64,000 nt of DNA from Prosopocoilus inquinatus (Eukaryota; Arthropoda; Insecta; Coleoptera; Lucanidae). The notes below the pieces were generated by a model. It saw nothing but the letters and a program-made list of their open reading frames with translations. It searched no databases and was not told the DNA's origin. The position numbers and the translations under genes are program-made. Each line of letters begins with the position of its first letter. The stretch's first letter is position 1. Location: contig JAYKNF010000065.1 in NCBI GenBank assembly GCA_036172665.1, forward strand, positions 46,938 through 110,937, read 5' to 3'. Positions 1-12,558 of this stretch are shown piece by piece.

Positions 1-149
1 TACATCACAGAAACAACGCTAATGCGTGTTGTTTCGTTGAAAACTATTTCCAGCTTCTGCTGCGTCCGAAAATTTCGTATCTCACATCAGAGTTACTGGA
101 GTCCATCGAAACGTCAAATAACATAGTAGCTAAGTAAGGATCGATTAGA
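1..149. repeat. Reference monomer with landmarks
   Basis: The first monomer sets the numbering used here. Landmarks in order are TACATCAC at 1-8, AACAAC at 12-17, TAAT at 20-23, GTTGTT at 28-33, AAAACTATTTCCAG at 40-53, GCTGCGTCC at 59-67, an A/T-rich AAAATTT at 69-75, TATCTCACATCAGAG at 78-92, the stop-rich AAATAACAT near 116-124, and GGATCGATTAGA at 138-149. The last contains ATCGAT, which monomers with GGATCGTTTAG lack. The segments at 40-53 and 59-67 vary least through the array, while 34-39, 68-78, 84-110 and 121-135 carry most of the diagnostic differences. The 149-bp length is close to the 147 bp wrapped by a nucleosome core. Confidence 0.9.
12..33. other. Conserved short dyad in each monomer
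   Basis: The arms AACAAC (12-17) and GTTGTT (28-33) are exact inverted repeats separated by 10 bases. In the AATGCG monomers an inner pair, ACGC and GCGT, brackets the loop TAAT. The outer arms persist in almost every monomer, including variants with CATCAACAACGC and ACTTGTTGTT. Short dyads able to form hairpins or cruciforms are common in centromeric satellites. Whether this one extrudes or binds a protein cannot be told from sequence. It is given once here but recurs at the same phase through the array. Confidence 0.7.
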
Positions 150-2533
150 TACATCACAGGAACAACGCTAATACGTGTTGTTTCGTTGAAAACTATTTCC
201 AGCTTCTGCTGCGTCCGAAATCTTTGTATCTCACATCAGAGTTACTGGAGTACATCCAAACGTCAAATAACATGATAGATGAGTAAGGATCGATTAGATA
301 CATCACATCAACAACGCTAATACTTGTTGTTTCGTTTAAAACTATTTCCAGCTTCTGCTGCGTCCGAAAACGTCGTATCTCACATCAGAGTTACTGGAGT
401 CCATCGAAACATCAAATAACATGATAGATAAGTAAGGATCGATTAGATACAGCACAGGAACAACGCTAATACGTGTTGTTTCGTTCAAAACTATTTCCAG
501 CTTCTGCTGCGTCCGATAACTTTGTATCTCACATCAGAGTTACTGGAGTCCATCCAAACGTCAAATAACATGATAGATGAGTAAGGATCGATTAGATACA
601 TCACAGGAACAACGCTAATGCGTGTTGTTTCATTTAAAATTATTTCCAGCTTCTGCTGCGTCCGAAAATTTCGTATCTCACATCAGAGTTACTGGAGTCC
701 ATCCAAACGTCAAATAACATGATAGATGAGTAAGGATCGATTAGATACATCACAGGAACAACGCTAATGCGTGTTGTTTCGTTTAAAACTATTTCCAGCT
801 TCTGCTGCGTCCGAAAATTTCGTATCTCACATCAAAGTTACTGGAGTCCATCGAAACGCCAAATAACATGATAGATGAGTAAGGATCGATTAGATACATC
901 ACAGGAGCAACGCTAATGCGTGTTGTTTCGTTTAAAACTATTTCCAGCTTCAGCTGCGTCCGAGAACTTCTTATCTCACTTCAGAGTTACTGGAGCCCAT
1001 CCAAACGCCAAATAACATGATAGATGAGTAAGGATCGATTAGATACATCACAGGAACAACGCTAATACGTGTTGTTTCGTTCAAAACTATTTCCAGCTTC
1101 TGCTGCGTCCGAGAACTTTGTATCTCACATCAGAGTTACTGGAGTCCATTCAAACATCAAATAACATGATAGATGAGTAAGGATCGATTAGATACATCAC
1201 AGGAACAACGCTAATGCCTGTTGTTTCATTTAAAACTATTTCCAGTTTCTGCTGCGTCCGAAAATTTCGTATCTCACATCAGAGTTACTGGAGTCCGTCG
1301 AAACGCCAAATAACATGATAGATGAGTAAGGATCGATTAGATACATCACAGGAACAACTCTAATGCGTGTTGTTTCGTTTAAAACTATTTCCAGCTTCAG
1401 CTGCGTCCGAGAACTTCGTATCTCACTTCAGAGTTACTGGAGCCCATCCAAACGTCAAATAACATGATAGATGAGTAAGGATCGATTACATACATCACAG
1501 GAACAACGCTAATGAGTGTTGTTTCATTTAAAACTATTTCCAGCTTGTGCTGCGTCCGAAAATTTCGTATCTCACATCAGAGTTACTGGAGTCCATCGAA
1601 ACGTCAAATAACATAGTAGATAAGTAAGGATCGATTAGATACATCACAGGAACAACGCTAATACGTGTTATTTCGTTTAAAACTATTTCCAGCTTCTGCT
1701 GCGTCCGAAAACGTCTTACCTCGCATCAGACTTACTGGAGTCCATCCAAACGTCAAATAACATGTTAGATAAGTAAGGATCGTTTAGATACATCACAGGA
1801 ACAACGCTAATGCGTGTTGTTTCTTTTAAAACTATTTCCAGCTTCAGCTGCGTCCGAGAACTTCGTATCTCACTTCAGAGTTACTGGAGCCCATCCAAAC
1901 GTCAGATAACATGATAGATGAGTAAGGATCGATTACATACATCACAGGAACAACGCTAATGCGTGTTGTTTCATTTAAAACTATTTCCAGCTTGTGCTGC
2001 GTCCGAAAATTTCGTATCTCACATCAGAGTTACTGGAGTCCATCCAAACGTCAAATAACATGATAGATGAGTAAGGATCGATTAGATACATCACAGGAAC
2101 AACGCTAATACGTGTTGTTTCGTTTAAAACTATTTCCAGCTTCTGCTGCGTCCGAAAACGTCTTACCTCACATCAGACTTACTGGAGTCCATCCAAACGT
2201 CAAATAACATGTTAGATTATTAAGGATCGTTTAGATATATCACAGGAACAACGCTAATGCGTGTTGTTTCGTTTAAAACTATTTCCAGCTTCTGCTGCGT
2301 CCGAAAATTTAGTATCTCACATCAGAGATACTGGAGTCCATCCAAACGTCAAATAACATGATGGATGAGTAAGGATCGATTAGATACATCACAGGAACAA
2401 CGCTAATACGTGTTGTTTCGTTGAAAACTATTTCCGGCTTCTGCTGCGTCCGAAATCTTTGTATCTCACATCAGAGTTACTGGAGTCCATCCAAACGTCA
2501 AATAACATGATAGATGAGTAAGGATAGATTAGA

Positions 2534-5500
2534 TACATCACAGGAACAACGCTAATGCGTGTTGTTTCGTTTAAAACTATTTCCAGCTTCTGCTGCGTCC
2601 GAAAATTTCGTATCTCACATCAAAGTTACTGGAGTCCATCGAAACGCCAAATAACATGATAGATGAGTAAGGATCGATTAGATACATCACAGGAGCAACG
2701 CTAATGCGTGTTGTTTCGTTTAAAACTATTTCCAGCTTCAGCTGCGTCCGAGAACTTCTTATCTCACTTCAGAGTTACTGGAGCCCATCCAAACGCCAAA
2801 TAACATGATAGATGAGTAAGGATCGATTCGATACATCACAGGAACAACGATAATACGTGTTGTTTCGTTCAAAACTATTTCCAGCTTCTGCTGCGTAAGA
2901 AAACTTTGTATCTCACATCAGAGTTACTGGAGTCCATTCAAACATCAAATAACATGATAGATGAGTAAGGATCGATTAGATACATCACAGGAACAACGCT
3001 AATGCGTGTTGTTTCATTTAAAACTATTTCCAGTTTCTGCTGCGTCCGAAAATTTCGTATCTCACATCAGAGTTACTGGAGTCCATCGAAACGCCAAATA
3101 ACATGATAGATGAGTAAGGATCGATTAGATACATCACAGGAACAACGCTAATGCGTGTTGTTTCGTTTAAAACTATTTCCAGCTTCTGCTGCGTCCGAAA
3201 ATTTCGTATCTCACATCAAAGTTACTGGAGTCCATCGAAACGCCAAATAGCATGATAGATGAGTAAGGATCGATTAGATACATCACAGGAACAACGCTAA
3301 TGCGTGTTGTTTCGTTTAAAACTATTTCCAGCTTCAGCTGCGTCCGAGAACTTCGTATCTCACTTCAGAGTTACTGGAGCCCATCCAAACGTCAAATAAC
3401 ATGATAGATGAGTAAGGATCGATTACATACATCACAGGAACAACGCTAATGAGTGTTGTTTCATTTAAAACTATTTCCAGCTTGTGCTGCGTCCGAAAAT
3501 TTCGTATCTCACATCAGAGTTACTGGAGTCCATCGAAACGTCAAATAACATAGTAGATAAGTAAGGATCGATTAGATACATCACAGGAACAACGCTAATA
3601 CGTGTTATTTCGTTCAAAACTATTTCCAGCTTCTGCTGCGTCCGAGAACTTTGTATCTCACATCAGAGTTACTGGAGTCCGTTCAAACGTCAAATAACAT
3701 GATAGATGAGTAAGGATCGATTAGATACATCACAGGAACAACGCTAATACGTGTTGTTTCGTTGAAAACTATTTCCAGCTTCTGCTGCGTCCGAAATCTT
3801 TGTATCTCACATCAGAGATACTGGAGTCCATCCAAACGTCAAATAACATGATAGATGAGTAAGGATCGATTAGATACATCACAGGAACAACGCTAATACG
3901 TGTTATTTCGTTTAAAACTATTTCCAGCTTGTGCTGCGTCCGAAAACGTCTTACCTCACATCAGACTTACTGGAGTCCATCCAAACGTCAAATAACATGT
4001 TAGATAAGTAAGGATCGTTTAGATACATCACGGGAACAACGATAATGCGTGTTGTTTCTTTTAAAACTATTTCCAGCTTCAGCTGCGTCCGAGAACTTCG
4101 TATCTCACTTCAGAGTTACTGGAGCCCATCCAAACGTCAAATAACATGATAGATGAGTAAGGATCGATTACATACATCACAGGAACAACGCTAATGCGTG
4201 TTGTTTCATTTAAAACTATTTCCAGCTTGTGCTGCGTCCGAAAATTTCGTATCTCACATCAGAGTTACTGGAGTCCATCCAAACGTCAAATAACATGATA
4301 GATGAGTAAGGATCGATTAGATACATCACAGGAACAACGCTAATACGTGTTGTTTCGTTTAAAACTATTTCCAGCTTCTGCTGCGTCCGAAAACGTCTTA
4401 CCTCACATCAGACTTACTGGAGTCCATCCAAACGTCAAATAACATGTTAGATAAGTAAGGATCGTTTAGTTACATCACAGGAACAACGCTAATGCGTGTT
4501 GTTTCGTTTAAAACTATTTCCAGCTTCTGCTGCGTCCGAAAATTTAGTATCTCACATCAGAGATACTGGAGTCCATCCAAACGTCAAATAACATGATAGA
4601 TGAGTAAGGATCGATTAGATACATCACAGGAACAACGCTAATACGTGTTGTTTCGTTGAAAACTATTTCCGGCTTCTGCTGCGTCCGAAATCTTTGTATC
4701 TCACATCAGAGTTACTGGAGTCCATCCAAACGTCAAATAACATGATAGATGAGTAAGGATCGATTAGATACATCACAGGAACAACGCTAATGCGTGTTGT
4801 TTCGTTTAAAACTATTTCCAGCTTCTGCTGCGTCCGAAAATTTAGTATCTCACATCAGAGATACTGGAGTCCATCCAAACGTCAAATAACATGATAGATG
4901 AGTAAGGATCGATTAGATACATCACAGGAACAACGCTAATACGTGTTGTTTCGTTGAAAACTATTTCCGGCTTCTGCTGCGTCCGAAATCTTTGTATCTC
5001 ACATCAGAGTTACTGGAGTCCATCCAAACGTCAAATAACATGATAGATGAGTAAGGATCGATTAGATACATCACAGGAACAACGCTAATGCGTGTTGTTT
5101 CGTTTAAAACTATTTCCAGCTTCTGCTGCGTCCGAAAATTTCGTATCTCACATCAAAGTTACTGGAGTCCATCGAAACGCCAAATAACATGACAGATGAG
5201 TAAGGATCGATTAGATACATCACAGGAGCAACGCTAATGCGTGTTGTTTCGTTTAAAACTATTTCCAGCTTCAGCTGCGTCCGAGAACTTCTTATCTCAC
5301 TTCAGAGTTACTGGAGTCCATCCAAACGCCAAATAACATGATAGATGAGTAAGGATCTATTAGATACATCACAGGAACAACGATAATACGTGTTGTTTCG
5401 TTCAAAACTATTTCCAGCTTCTGCTGCGTCCGAAAACTTTGTATCTCACATCAGAGTTACTAGAGTCCATTCAAACATCAAATAACATGATAGATGAGTA

Positions 5501-5662
5501 AGGATCGATTAGATACATCACAGGAACAACGCTAATGCGTGTTGTTTCATTTAAAACTATTTCCAGTTTCTGCTGCGTCCGAAAATTTCTTATCTCACAT
5601 CAGAGTTACTGGAGTCCATCGAAACGCCAAATAACATGATAGATGAGTAAGGATCGATTAGA
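2534..5662. repeat. Block Q copy 1, 21 monomers
   Basis: The monomers run in the order A B C D A E F G H I J K L M N M N A B C D. Diagnostic marks are: A CATCAAAG; B AGGAGCAAC with CTTCAGCTG; C CGTTCAAAAC; D CCAGTTTCTG with TCATTT; E GAGAACTTCG with GAGCCC; F TTACATAC with ATGAGTG; G TTATTTCGTTC; H GTTGAAAAC; I TTATTTCGTTT with CGTCTTACC; J TTCTTTTAAAAC; K CTTGTGCTG; L CGTCTTACC with ATGTTAG; M AATTTAGTAT; N CCGGCTTCTG. The same order reappears at 9431, including the unusual GCGTAAGAAAA at 2893 and 9790, and with one monomer fewer at 37240. Confidence 0.85.
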
Positions 5663-6950
5663 TACATCACAGGAACAACGCTAATACGTGTTGTTTCGTT
5701 TAAAACTATTTCCAGCTTCTGCTGCGTCCGAAAACGTCTTACCTCACATCAGACTTACTGGAGTCCATCCAAACGTCAAATAACATGTTAGATAAGTAAG
5801 GATCGTTTAGTTACATCACAGGAACAACGCTAATGCGTGTTGTTTCGTTTAAAACTATTTCCAGCTTCTGCTGCGTCCGAAAATTTAGTATCTCACATCA
5901 GAGATACTGGAGTCCATCCAAACGTCAAATAACATGATAGATGAGTAAGGATCGATTAGATACATCACAGGAACAACGCTAATACGTGTTGTTTCGTTGA
6001 AAACTATTTCCGGCTTCTGCTGCGTCCGAAATCTTTGTATCTCACATCAGAGTTACTGGAGTCCATCCAAACGTCAAATAACATGATAGATGAGTAAGGA
6101 TCGATTAGATACATCGCAGGAACAACGCTAATGCGTGTTGTTTCGTTTAAAACTATTTCCAGCTTCTGCTGCGTCCGAAAATTTCGTATCTCACATCAAA
6201 GTTACTGGAGTCCATCGAATCGCCAAATAACATGATAGATGAGTAACGATCGATTAGATACATCACAGGAGCAACGCTAATGCGTGTTGTTTCGTTTAAA
6301 ACTATTTCCAGCTTCAGCTGCGTCCGAGAACTTCTTATCTCATTTCAGAGTTACTGGAGCCCATCCAAACGCCAAATAACATGATAGATGAGTAAGGATC
6401 GATTAGATACATCACAGGAACAACGCTAATACGTGTTGTTTCGTTCAAAACTATTTCCAGCGTCTGCTGCGTCCGAGAACTTTGTATCTCACATCAGAGT
6501 TACAGGAGTCCATTCAAACATCAAATAACATGATAGATGAGTAAGGATCGATTAGATACATCACAGGAACAACGCTAATACGTGTTGTTTCCTTGAAAAC
6601 TATTTCCAGTTTCTGCTGCGTCCGAAATCTTTGTATCTCACATCAGAGTTACTGGAGTCCGTTCAAACGTCAAATAACATGATAGATGAGTAAGGATCGA
6701 TTAGATACATCACAGGAACAACGCTAATACGTGTTGTTTCGTTGAAAACTATTTCCAGTTTCTGCTGCGTCCGAAATCTTTGTATCTCACATCAGAGTTA
6801 CTGGAGTTCATCCAAACGTCAAATAACATGATAGATGAGTAAAACTATTTCCAGCTTGTGCTGCGTCCGAAAATTTCGTATCTCACATCAGAGTTACTGG
6901 AGTCCATCCAAACGTCAAATAACATGTTAGATAAGTAAGGATCGTTTAGA
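5663..6950. repeat. Mosaic L-M-N-A-B-C-H-H with truncated end
   Basis: The monomers are L, M, N, A, B, C, then two GTTGAAAAC types, closing with the first 96-bp truncated monomer. The part from 5812 to 6950 matches 7994-9132 in order, at an offset of 2182 bp. It includes the AACGATCGATTAG variant near the end of the A monomer and the truncated monomer. This is the left partner of a tandem segmental duplication. Confidence 0.8.
6706..6950. repeat. 53-bp deletion, copy 1
   Basis: This 245-bp stretch is one full monomer plus a 96-bp remnant. Position 137 of the first monomer (GAGTAA) is joined to position 42 of the next (AACTATTTCC) at 6842/6843. That removes 53 bp: the 3' GGATCGATTAGA segment and the first 41 bases, including the AACAAC dyad. 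The trinucleotide TAA occurs at both ends of the lost segment, a 3-bp microhomology. The same junction appears at 9024, 13142 and 40952, so it arose once and was spread by segmental amplification. Confidence 0.95.
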
Positions 6951-9132
6951 TACATCACAGGAACAACGCTAATGCGTGTTGTTTCGTTTAAAACTATTTC
7001 CAGCTTCTGCTGCGTCCGAAAATTTAGTATCTCACATCAGAGATACTGGAGTCCATCCAAACGTCAAATAACATGATAGATGAGTAAGGATCGATTAGAT
7101 ATATCACAGGAACAACGCTAATACGTGTTGTTTCGTTGAAAACTATTTCCGGCTTCTGCTGCCTCCGAAATCTTTGTATCTCACATCAGAGTTACTGGAG
7201 TCCATCCAAACGTCAAATAACATGATAGATGAGTAAGGATCGATTAGATACATCACAGGAACAACGCTAATGCGTGTTGTTTCGTTTAAAACTATTTCCA
7301 GCTTCTGCTGCGTCCGAAAATTTCGTATCTCACATCAAAGTTACTGGAGTCCATCGAAACGCCAAATAACATGATAGATGAGTAACGATCGATTAGATAC
7401 ATCACAGGAGCAACGCTAATGCGTGTTGTTTCGTTTAAAACTATTTCCAGCTTCAGCTGCGTCCGAGAACTTCTTATCTCACTTCAGAGTTACTGGAGCC
7501 CATCCAAACGCCAAATAACATGATAGATGAGTAAGGATCGATTAGATACATCGCAGGAACAACGCTAATGCGTGTTGTTTCGTTTAAAACTATTTCCAGC
7601 TTCTGCTGCGTCCGAAAATTTCGTATCTCACATCAAAGTTACTGGAGTCCATCGAAACGCCAAATAACATGATAGATGAGTAACGATCGATTAGATACAT
7701 CACAGGAGCAACGCTAATGCGTGTTGTTTCGTTTAAAACTATTTCCAGCTTCAGCTGCGTCCGAGAACTTCTTATCTCATTTCAGAGTTACTGGAGCCCA
7801 TCCAAACGCCAAATAACATGATAGATGAGTAAGGATCGATTAGATACATCACAGGAACATCGCTAATACGTGTTGTTTCGTTGAAAACTATTTCCAGTTT
7901 CTGCTGCGTCCGAAATCTTTGTATCTCACATCAGAGTTACTGGAGTCCGTTCAAACGTCAAATAACATGATAGATGAGTAAGGATCGATTAGATACATCA
8001 CAGGAACAACGCTAATGCGTGTTGTTTCGTTTAAAACTATTTCCAGCTTCTGCTGCGTCCGAAAATTTAGTATCTCACATCAGAGATACTGGAGTCCATC
8101 CAAACGTCAAATAACATGATAGATGAGTAAGGATCGATTAGATACATCACAGGAACAACGCTAATACGTGTTGTTTCGTTGAAAACTATTTCCGGCTTCT
8201 GCTGCGTCCGAAATCTTTGTATCTCACATCAGAGTTACTGGAGTCCATCCAAACGTCAAATAACATGATAGATGAGTAAGGATCGATTAGATACATCGCA
8301 GGAACAACGCTAATGCGTGTTGTTTCGTTTAAAACTATTTCCAGCTTCTGCTGCGTCCGAAAATTTCGTATCTCACATCAAAGTTACTGGAGTCCATCGA
8401 AACGCCAAATAACATGATAGATGAGTAACGATCGATTAGATACATCACAGGAGCAACGCTAATGCGTGTTGTTTCGTTTAAAACTATTTCCAGCTTCAGC
8501 TGCGTCCGAGAACTTCTTATCTCATTTCAGAGTTACTGGAGCCCATCCAAACGCCAAATAACATGATAGATGAGTAAGGATCGATTAGATACATCACAGG
8601 AACAACGCTAATACGTGTTGTTTCGTTCAAAACTATTTCCAGCTTCTGCTGCGTCCGAGAACTTTGTATCTCACATCAGAGTTACAGGAGTCCATTCAAA
8701 CATCAAATAACATGATAGATGAGTAAGGATCGATTAGATACGTCACAGGAACAACGCTAATACGTGTTGTTTCGTTGAAAACTATTTCCAGTTTCTGCTG
8801 CGTCCGAAATCTTTGTATCTCACATCAGAGTTACTGGAGTCCGTTCAAACGTCAAATAACATGATAGATGAGTAAGGATCGATTAGATACATCACAGGAA
8901 CAACGCTAATACGTGTTGTTTCGTTGAAAACTATTTCCAGTTTCTGCTGCGTCCGAAATCTTTGTATCTCACATCAGAGTTACTGGAGTCCATCCAAACG
9001 TCAAATAACATGATAGATGAGTAAAACTATTTCCAGCTTGTGCTGCGTCCGAAAATTTCGTATCTCACATCAGAGTTACTGGAGTCCATCCAAACGTCAA
9101 ATAACATGTTAGATAAGTAAGGATCGTTTAGA
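6951..9132. repeat. Block R copy 1, 14 monomers plus truncated monomer
   Basis: The 2182-bp order is M N A B A B H M N A B C H H, then the 96-bp truncated monomer. The N at 7100 carries GCTGCCTCCG in place of the usual GCTGCGTCCG. The same order, and the same GCTGCCTCCG mark, appears at 13251-15336, except that the truncated monomer is absent there. The inner A-B pairs repeat, showing small two-monomer duplications within the block. Confidence 0.85.
8888..9132. repeat. 53-bp deletion, copy 2
   Basis: The unit has the same structure as the one at 6706: a full monomer fused to a 96-bp remnant, with GAGTAAAACTATTTCC across 9024/9025. The remnant is of the CTTGTGCTG type and leads into ATGTTAGATAAG and GGATCGTTTAG, as in the other copies. 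Confidence 0.95.
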
Positions 9133-9430
9133 TACATCACAGGAACAACGCTAATGCGTGTTGTTTCGTTTAAAACTATTTCCAGCTTCTGCTGCGTCCG
9201 AAAATTTAGTATCTCACATCAGAGATACTGGAGTCCATCCAAACGTCAAATAACATGATAGATGAGTAAGGATCGATTAGATACATCACAGGAACAACGC
9301 TAATACGTGTTGTTTCGTTGAAAACTATTTCCGGCTTCTGCTGCCTCCGAAATCTTTGTATCTCACATCAGAGTTACTGGAGTCCATCCAAACGTCAAAT
9401 AACATGATAGATGAGTAAGGATCGATTAGA
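9133..9430. repeat. M-N pair linking R to Q
   Basis: These are two monomers, AATTTAGTAT type then CCGGCTTCTG type with GCTGCCTCCG. They follow the truncated monomer exactly as at 6951, 13251 and 41061, then lead into the second copy of block Q. Confidence 0.8.
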
Positions 9431-12400
9431 TACATCACAGGAACAACGCTAATGCGTGTTGTTTCGTTTAAAACTATTTCCAGCTTCTGCTGCGTCCGAA
9501 AATTTCGTATCTCACATCAAAGTTACTGGAGTCCATCGAAACGCCAAATAACATGATAGATGAGTAAGGATCGATTAGATACATCACAGGAGCAACGCTA
9601 ATGCGTGTTGTTTCGTTTAAAACTATTTCCAGCTTCAGCTGCGTCCGAGAACTTCTTATCTCACTTCAGAGTTACTGGAGCCCATCCAAACGCCAAATAA
9701 CATGATAGATGAGTAAGGATCGATTCGATACATCACAGGAACAACGATAATACGTGTTGTTTCGTTCAAAACTATTTCCAGCTTCTGCTGCGTAAGAAAA
9801 CTTTGTATCTCACATCAGAGTTACTGGAGTCCATTCAAACATCAAATAACATGATAGATGAGTAAGGATCGATTAGATACATCACAGGAACAACGCTAAT
9901 GCGTGTTGTTTCATTTAAAACTATTTCCAGTTTCTGCTGCGTCCGAAAATTTCGTATCTCACATCAGAGTTACTGGAGTCCATCGAAACGCCAAATAACA
10001 TGATAGATGAGTAAGGATCGATTAGATACATCACAGGAACAACGCTAATGCGTGTTGTTTCGTTTAAAACTATTTCCAGCTTCTGCTGCGTCCGAAAATT
10101 TCGTATCTCACATCAAAGTTACTGGAGTCCATCGAAACGCCAAATAGCATGATAGATGAGTAAGGATCGATCAGATACATCACAGGAACAACGCTAATGC
10201 GTGTTGTTTCGTTTAAAACTATTTCCAGCTTCAGCTGCGTCCGAGAACTTCGTATCTCACTTCAGAGTTACTGGAGCCCATCCAAACGTCAAATAACATG
10301 ATATATGAGTAAGGATCGATTACATACATCACAGGAACAACGCTAATGAGTGTTGTTTCATTTAAAACTATTTCCAGCTTGTGCTGCGTCCGAAAATTTC
10401 GTATCTCACATCAGAGTTACTGGAGTCCATCGAAACGTCAAATAACATAGTAGATAAGTAAGGATCGATTAGATACATCACAGGAACAACGCTAATACGT
10501 GTTATTTCGTTCAAAACTATTTCCAGCTTCTGCTGCGTCCGAGAACTTTGTATCTCACATCAGAGTTACTGGAGTCCGTTCAAACGTCAAATAACATGAT
10601 AGATGAGTAAGGATCGATTAGATACATCACAGGAACAACGCTAATACGTGTTGTTTCGTTGAAAACTATTTCCAGCTTCTGCTGCGTCCGAAATCTTTGT
10701 ATCTCACATCAGAGTTACTGGAGTCCATCCAAACGTCAAATAACATGATAGATGAGTAAGGATCGATTAGATACATCACAGGAACAACGCTAATACGTGT
10801 TATTTCGTTTAAAACTATTTCCAGCTTGTGCTGCGTCCGAAAACGTCTTACCTCACATCAGACTTACTGGAGTCCATCCAAACGTCAAATAACATGTTAG
10901 ATAAGTAAGGATCGTTTAGATACATCACGGGAACAACGATAATGCGTGTTGTTTCTTTTAAAACTATTTCCAGCTTCAGCTGCGTCCGAGAACTTCGTAT
11001 CTCACTTCAGAGTTACTGGAGCCCATCCAAACGTCAAATAACATGATAGATGAGTAAGGATCGATTACATACATCACAGGAACAACGCTAATGCGTGTTG
11101 TTTCATTTAAAACTATTTCCAGCTTGTGCTGCGTCCGAAAATTTCGTATCTCACATCAGAGTTACTGGAGTCCATCCAAACGTCAAATAACATGATAGAT
11201 GAGTAAGGATCGATTAGATACATCACAGGAACAACGCTAATACGTGTTGTTTCGTTTAAAACTATTTCCAGCTTCTGCTGCGTCCGAAAACGTCTTACCT
11301 CACATCAGACTTACTGGAGTCCATCCAAACGTCAAATAACATGTTAGATAAGTAAGGATCGTTTAGTTACATCACAGGAACAACGCTAATGCGTGTTGTT
11401 TCGTTTAAAACTATTTCCAGCTTCTGCTGCGTCCGAAAATTTAGTATCTCCATCAGAGATACTGGAGTCCATCCAAACGTCAAATAACATGATAGATGAG
11501 TAAGGATCGATTAGATACATCACAGGAACAACGCTAATACGTGTTGTTTCGTTGAAAACTATTTCCGGCTTCTGCTGCGTCCGAAATCTTTATATCTCAC
11601 ATCAGAGTTACTGGAGTCCATCCAAACGTCAAATAACATGATAGATGAGTAAGGATCGATTAGATACATCACAGGAACAACGCTAATGCGTGTTGTTTCG
11701 TTTAAAACTATTTCCAGCTTCTGCTGCGTCCGAAAATTTAGTATCTCACATCAGAGATACTGGAGTCCATCCAAACGTCAAATAACATGATAGATGAGTA
11801 AGGATCGATTAGATACATCACAGGAACAACGCTAATACGTGTTGTTTCGTTGAAAACTATTTCCGGCTTCTGCTGCGTCCGAAATCTTTGTATCTCACAT
11901 CAGAGTTACTGGAGTCCATCCAAACGTCAAATAACATGATAGATGAGTAAGGATCGATTAGATACATCACAGGAACAACGCTAATGCGTGTTGTTTCGTT
12001 TAAAACTATTTCCAGCTTCTGCTGCGTCCGAAAATTTCGTATCTCACATCAAAGTTACTGGAGTCCATCGAAACGCCAAATAACATGACAGATGAGTAAG
12101 GATCGATTAGATACATCACAGGAGCAACGCTAATGCGTGTTGTTTCGTTTAAAACTATTTCCAGCTTCAGCTGCGTCCGAGAACTTCTTATCTCACTTCA
12201 GAGTTACTGGAGCCCATCCAAACGCCAAATAACATGATAGATGAGTAAGGATCGATTAGATACATCACAGGAACAACGATAATACGTGTTGTTTCGTTCA
12301 AAACTATTTCCAGCTTCTGCTGCGTCCGAAAACTTTGTATCTCACATCGGAGTTACTAGAGTCCATTCAAACATCAAATAACATGATAGATGAGTAAGGA

Positions 12401-12558
12401 TCGATTAGATACATCACAGGAACAACGCTAATGCGTGTTGTTTCATTTAAAACTATTTCCAGTTTCTGCTGCGTCCGAAAATTTCGTATCTCACATCAGA
12501 GTTACTGGAGTCCATCGAAACGCCAAATAACATGATAGATGAGTAAGGATCGATTAGA
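9431..12558. repeat. Block Q copy 2, 21 monomers
   Basis: The order is the same as at 2534-5662, lying 6897 bp downstream. That offset equals 47 monomers less two 53-bp deletions. Shared rare marks include GCGTAAGAAAA (9790) and CGCCAAATAGCATG. This copy has private changes such as GATATATGAG near 10304 and a 1-bp deletion in the M monomer at 11368. After the following L monomer (12559) this copy passes straight to a C-type monomer, whereas copy 1 continues M N A B before C, so the two differ by a clean four-monomer gain or loss. Confidence 0.85.
11368..11515. repeat. 148-bp monomer with 1-bp deletion
   Basis: This M-type monomer reads TATCTCCATCAG where others read TATCTCACATCAG. One A is missing at 11450/11451, and the monomer phase shifts by one base from here on. 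It is one of only two single-base indels seen in the array, and it is not shared with the parallel monomer at 4471. Confidence 0.9.

Larger units (their letters stand above)
1..2533. repeat. Block P copy 1, 17 monomers
   Basis: This is a run of 17 monomers opening with the marker ACAGAAACAAC, then monomers marked GAGTACATCC (150), CACATCAAC (299), ACAGCACAGG with GATAAC (448) and TTTAAAATT (597). It later includes AACTCTAATGCG (1342), ATGAGTG (1491), TTATTTCG (1640), TTCTTTT (1789), and finally the AATTTAGTAT and CCGGCTTC types (2236, 2385). The same order recurs at 20999, 32025 and 34856. Compared with those, this copy carries one extra monomer at 746 (CATCAAAG type) and more point differences, so it looks like the more diverged member. 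The window begins inside the array, so its true left edge is unknown. Confidence 0.85.

Noticed and set aside
31..50. CENP-B box
   Set aside because: The TTCG followed by A at the right distance matches half of the box, but the required CGGG is absent (AACTAT instead), in all monomer types I checked.
2867..2880. RNA polymerase III B box in C-type monomers (GTTCAAAAC)
   Set aside because: It fits the loose GWTCRANNC pattern, but no A box lies upstream at a suitable distance and no T-run terminator follows. Other monomers lack the match.
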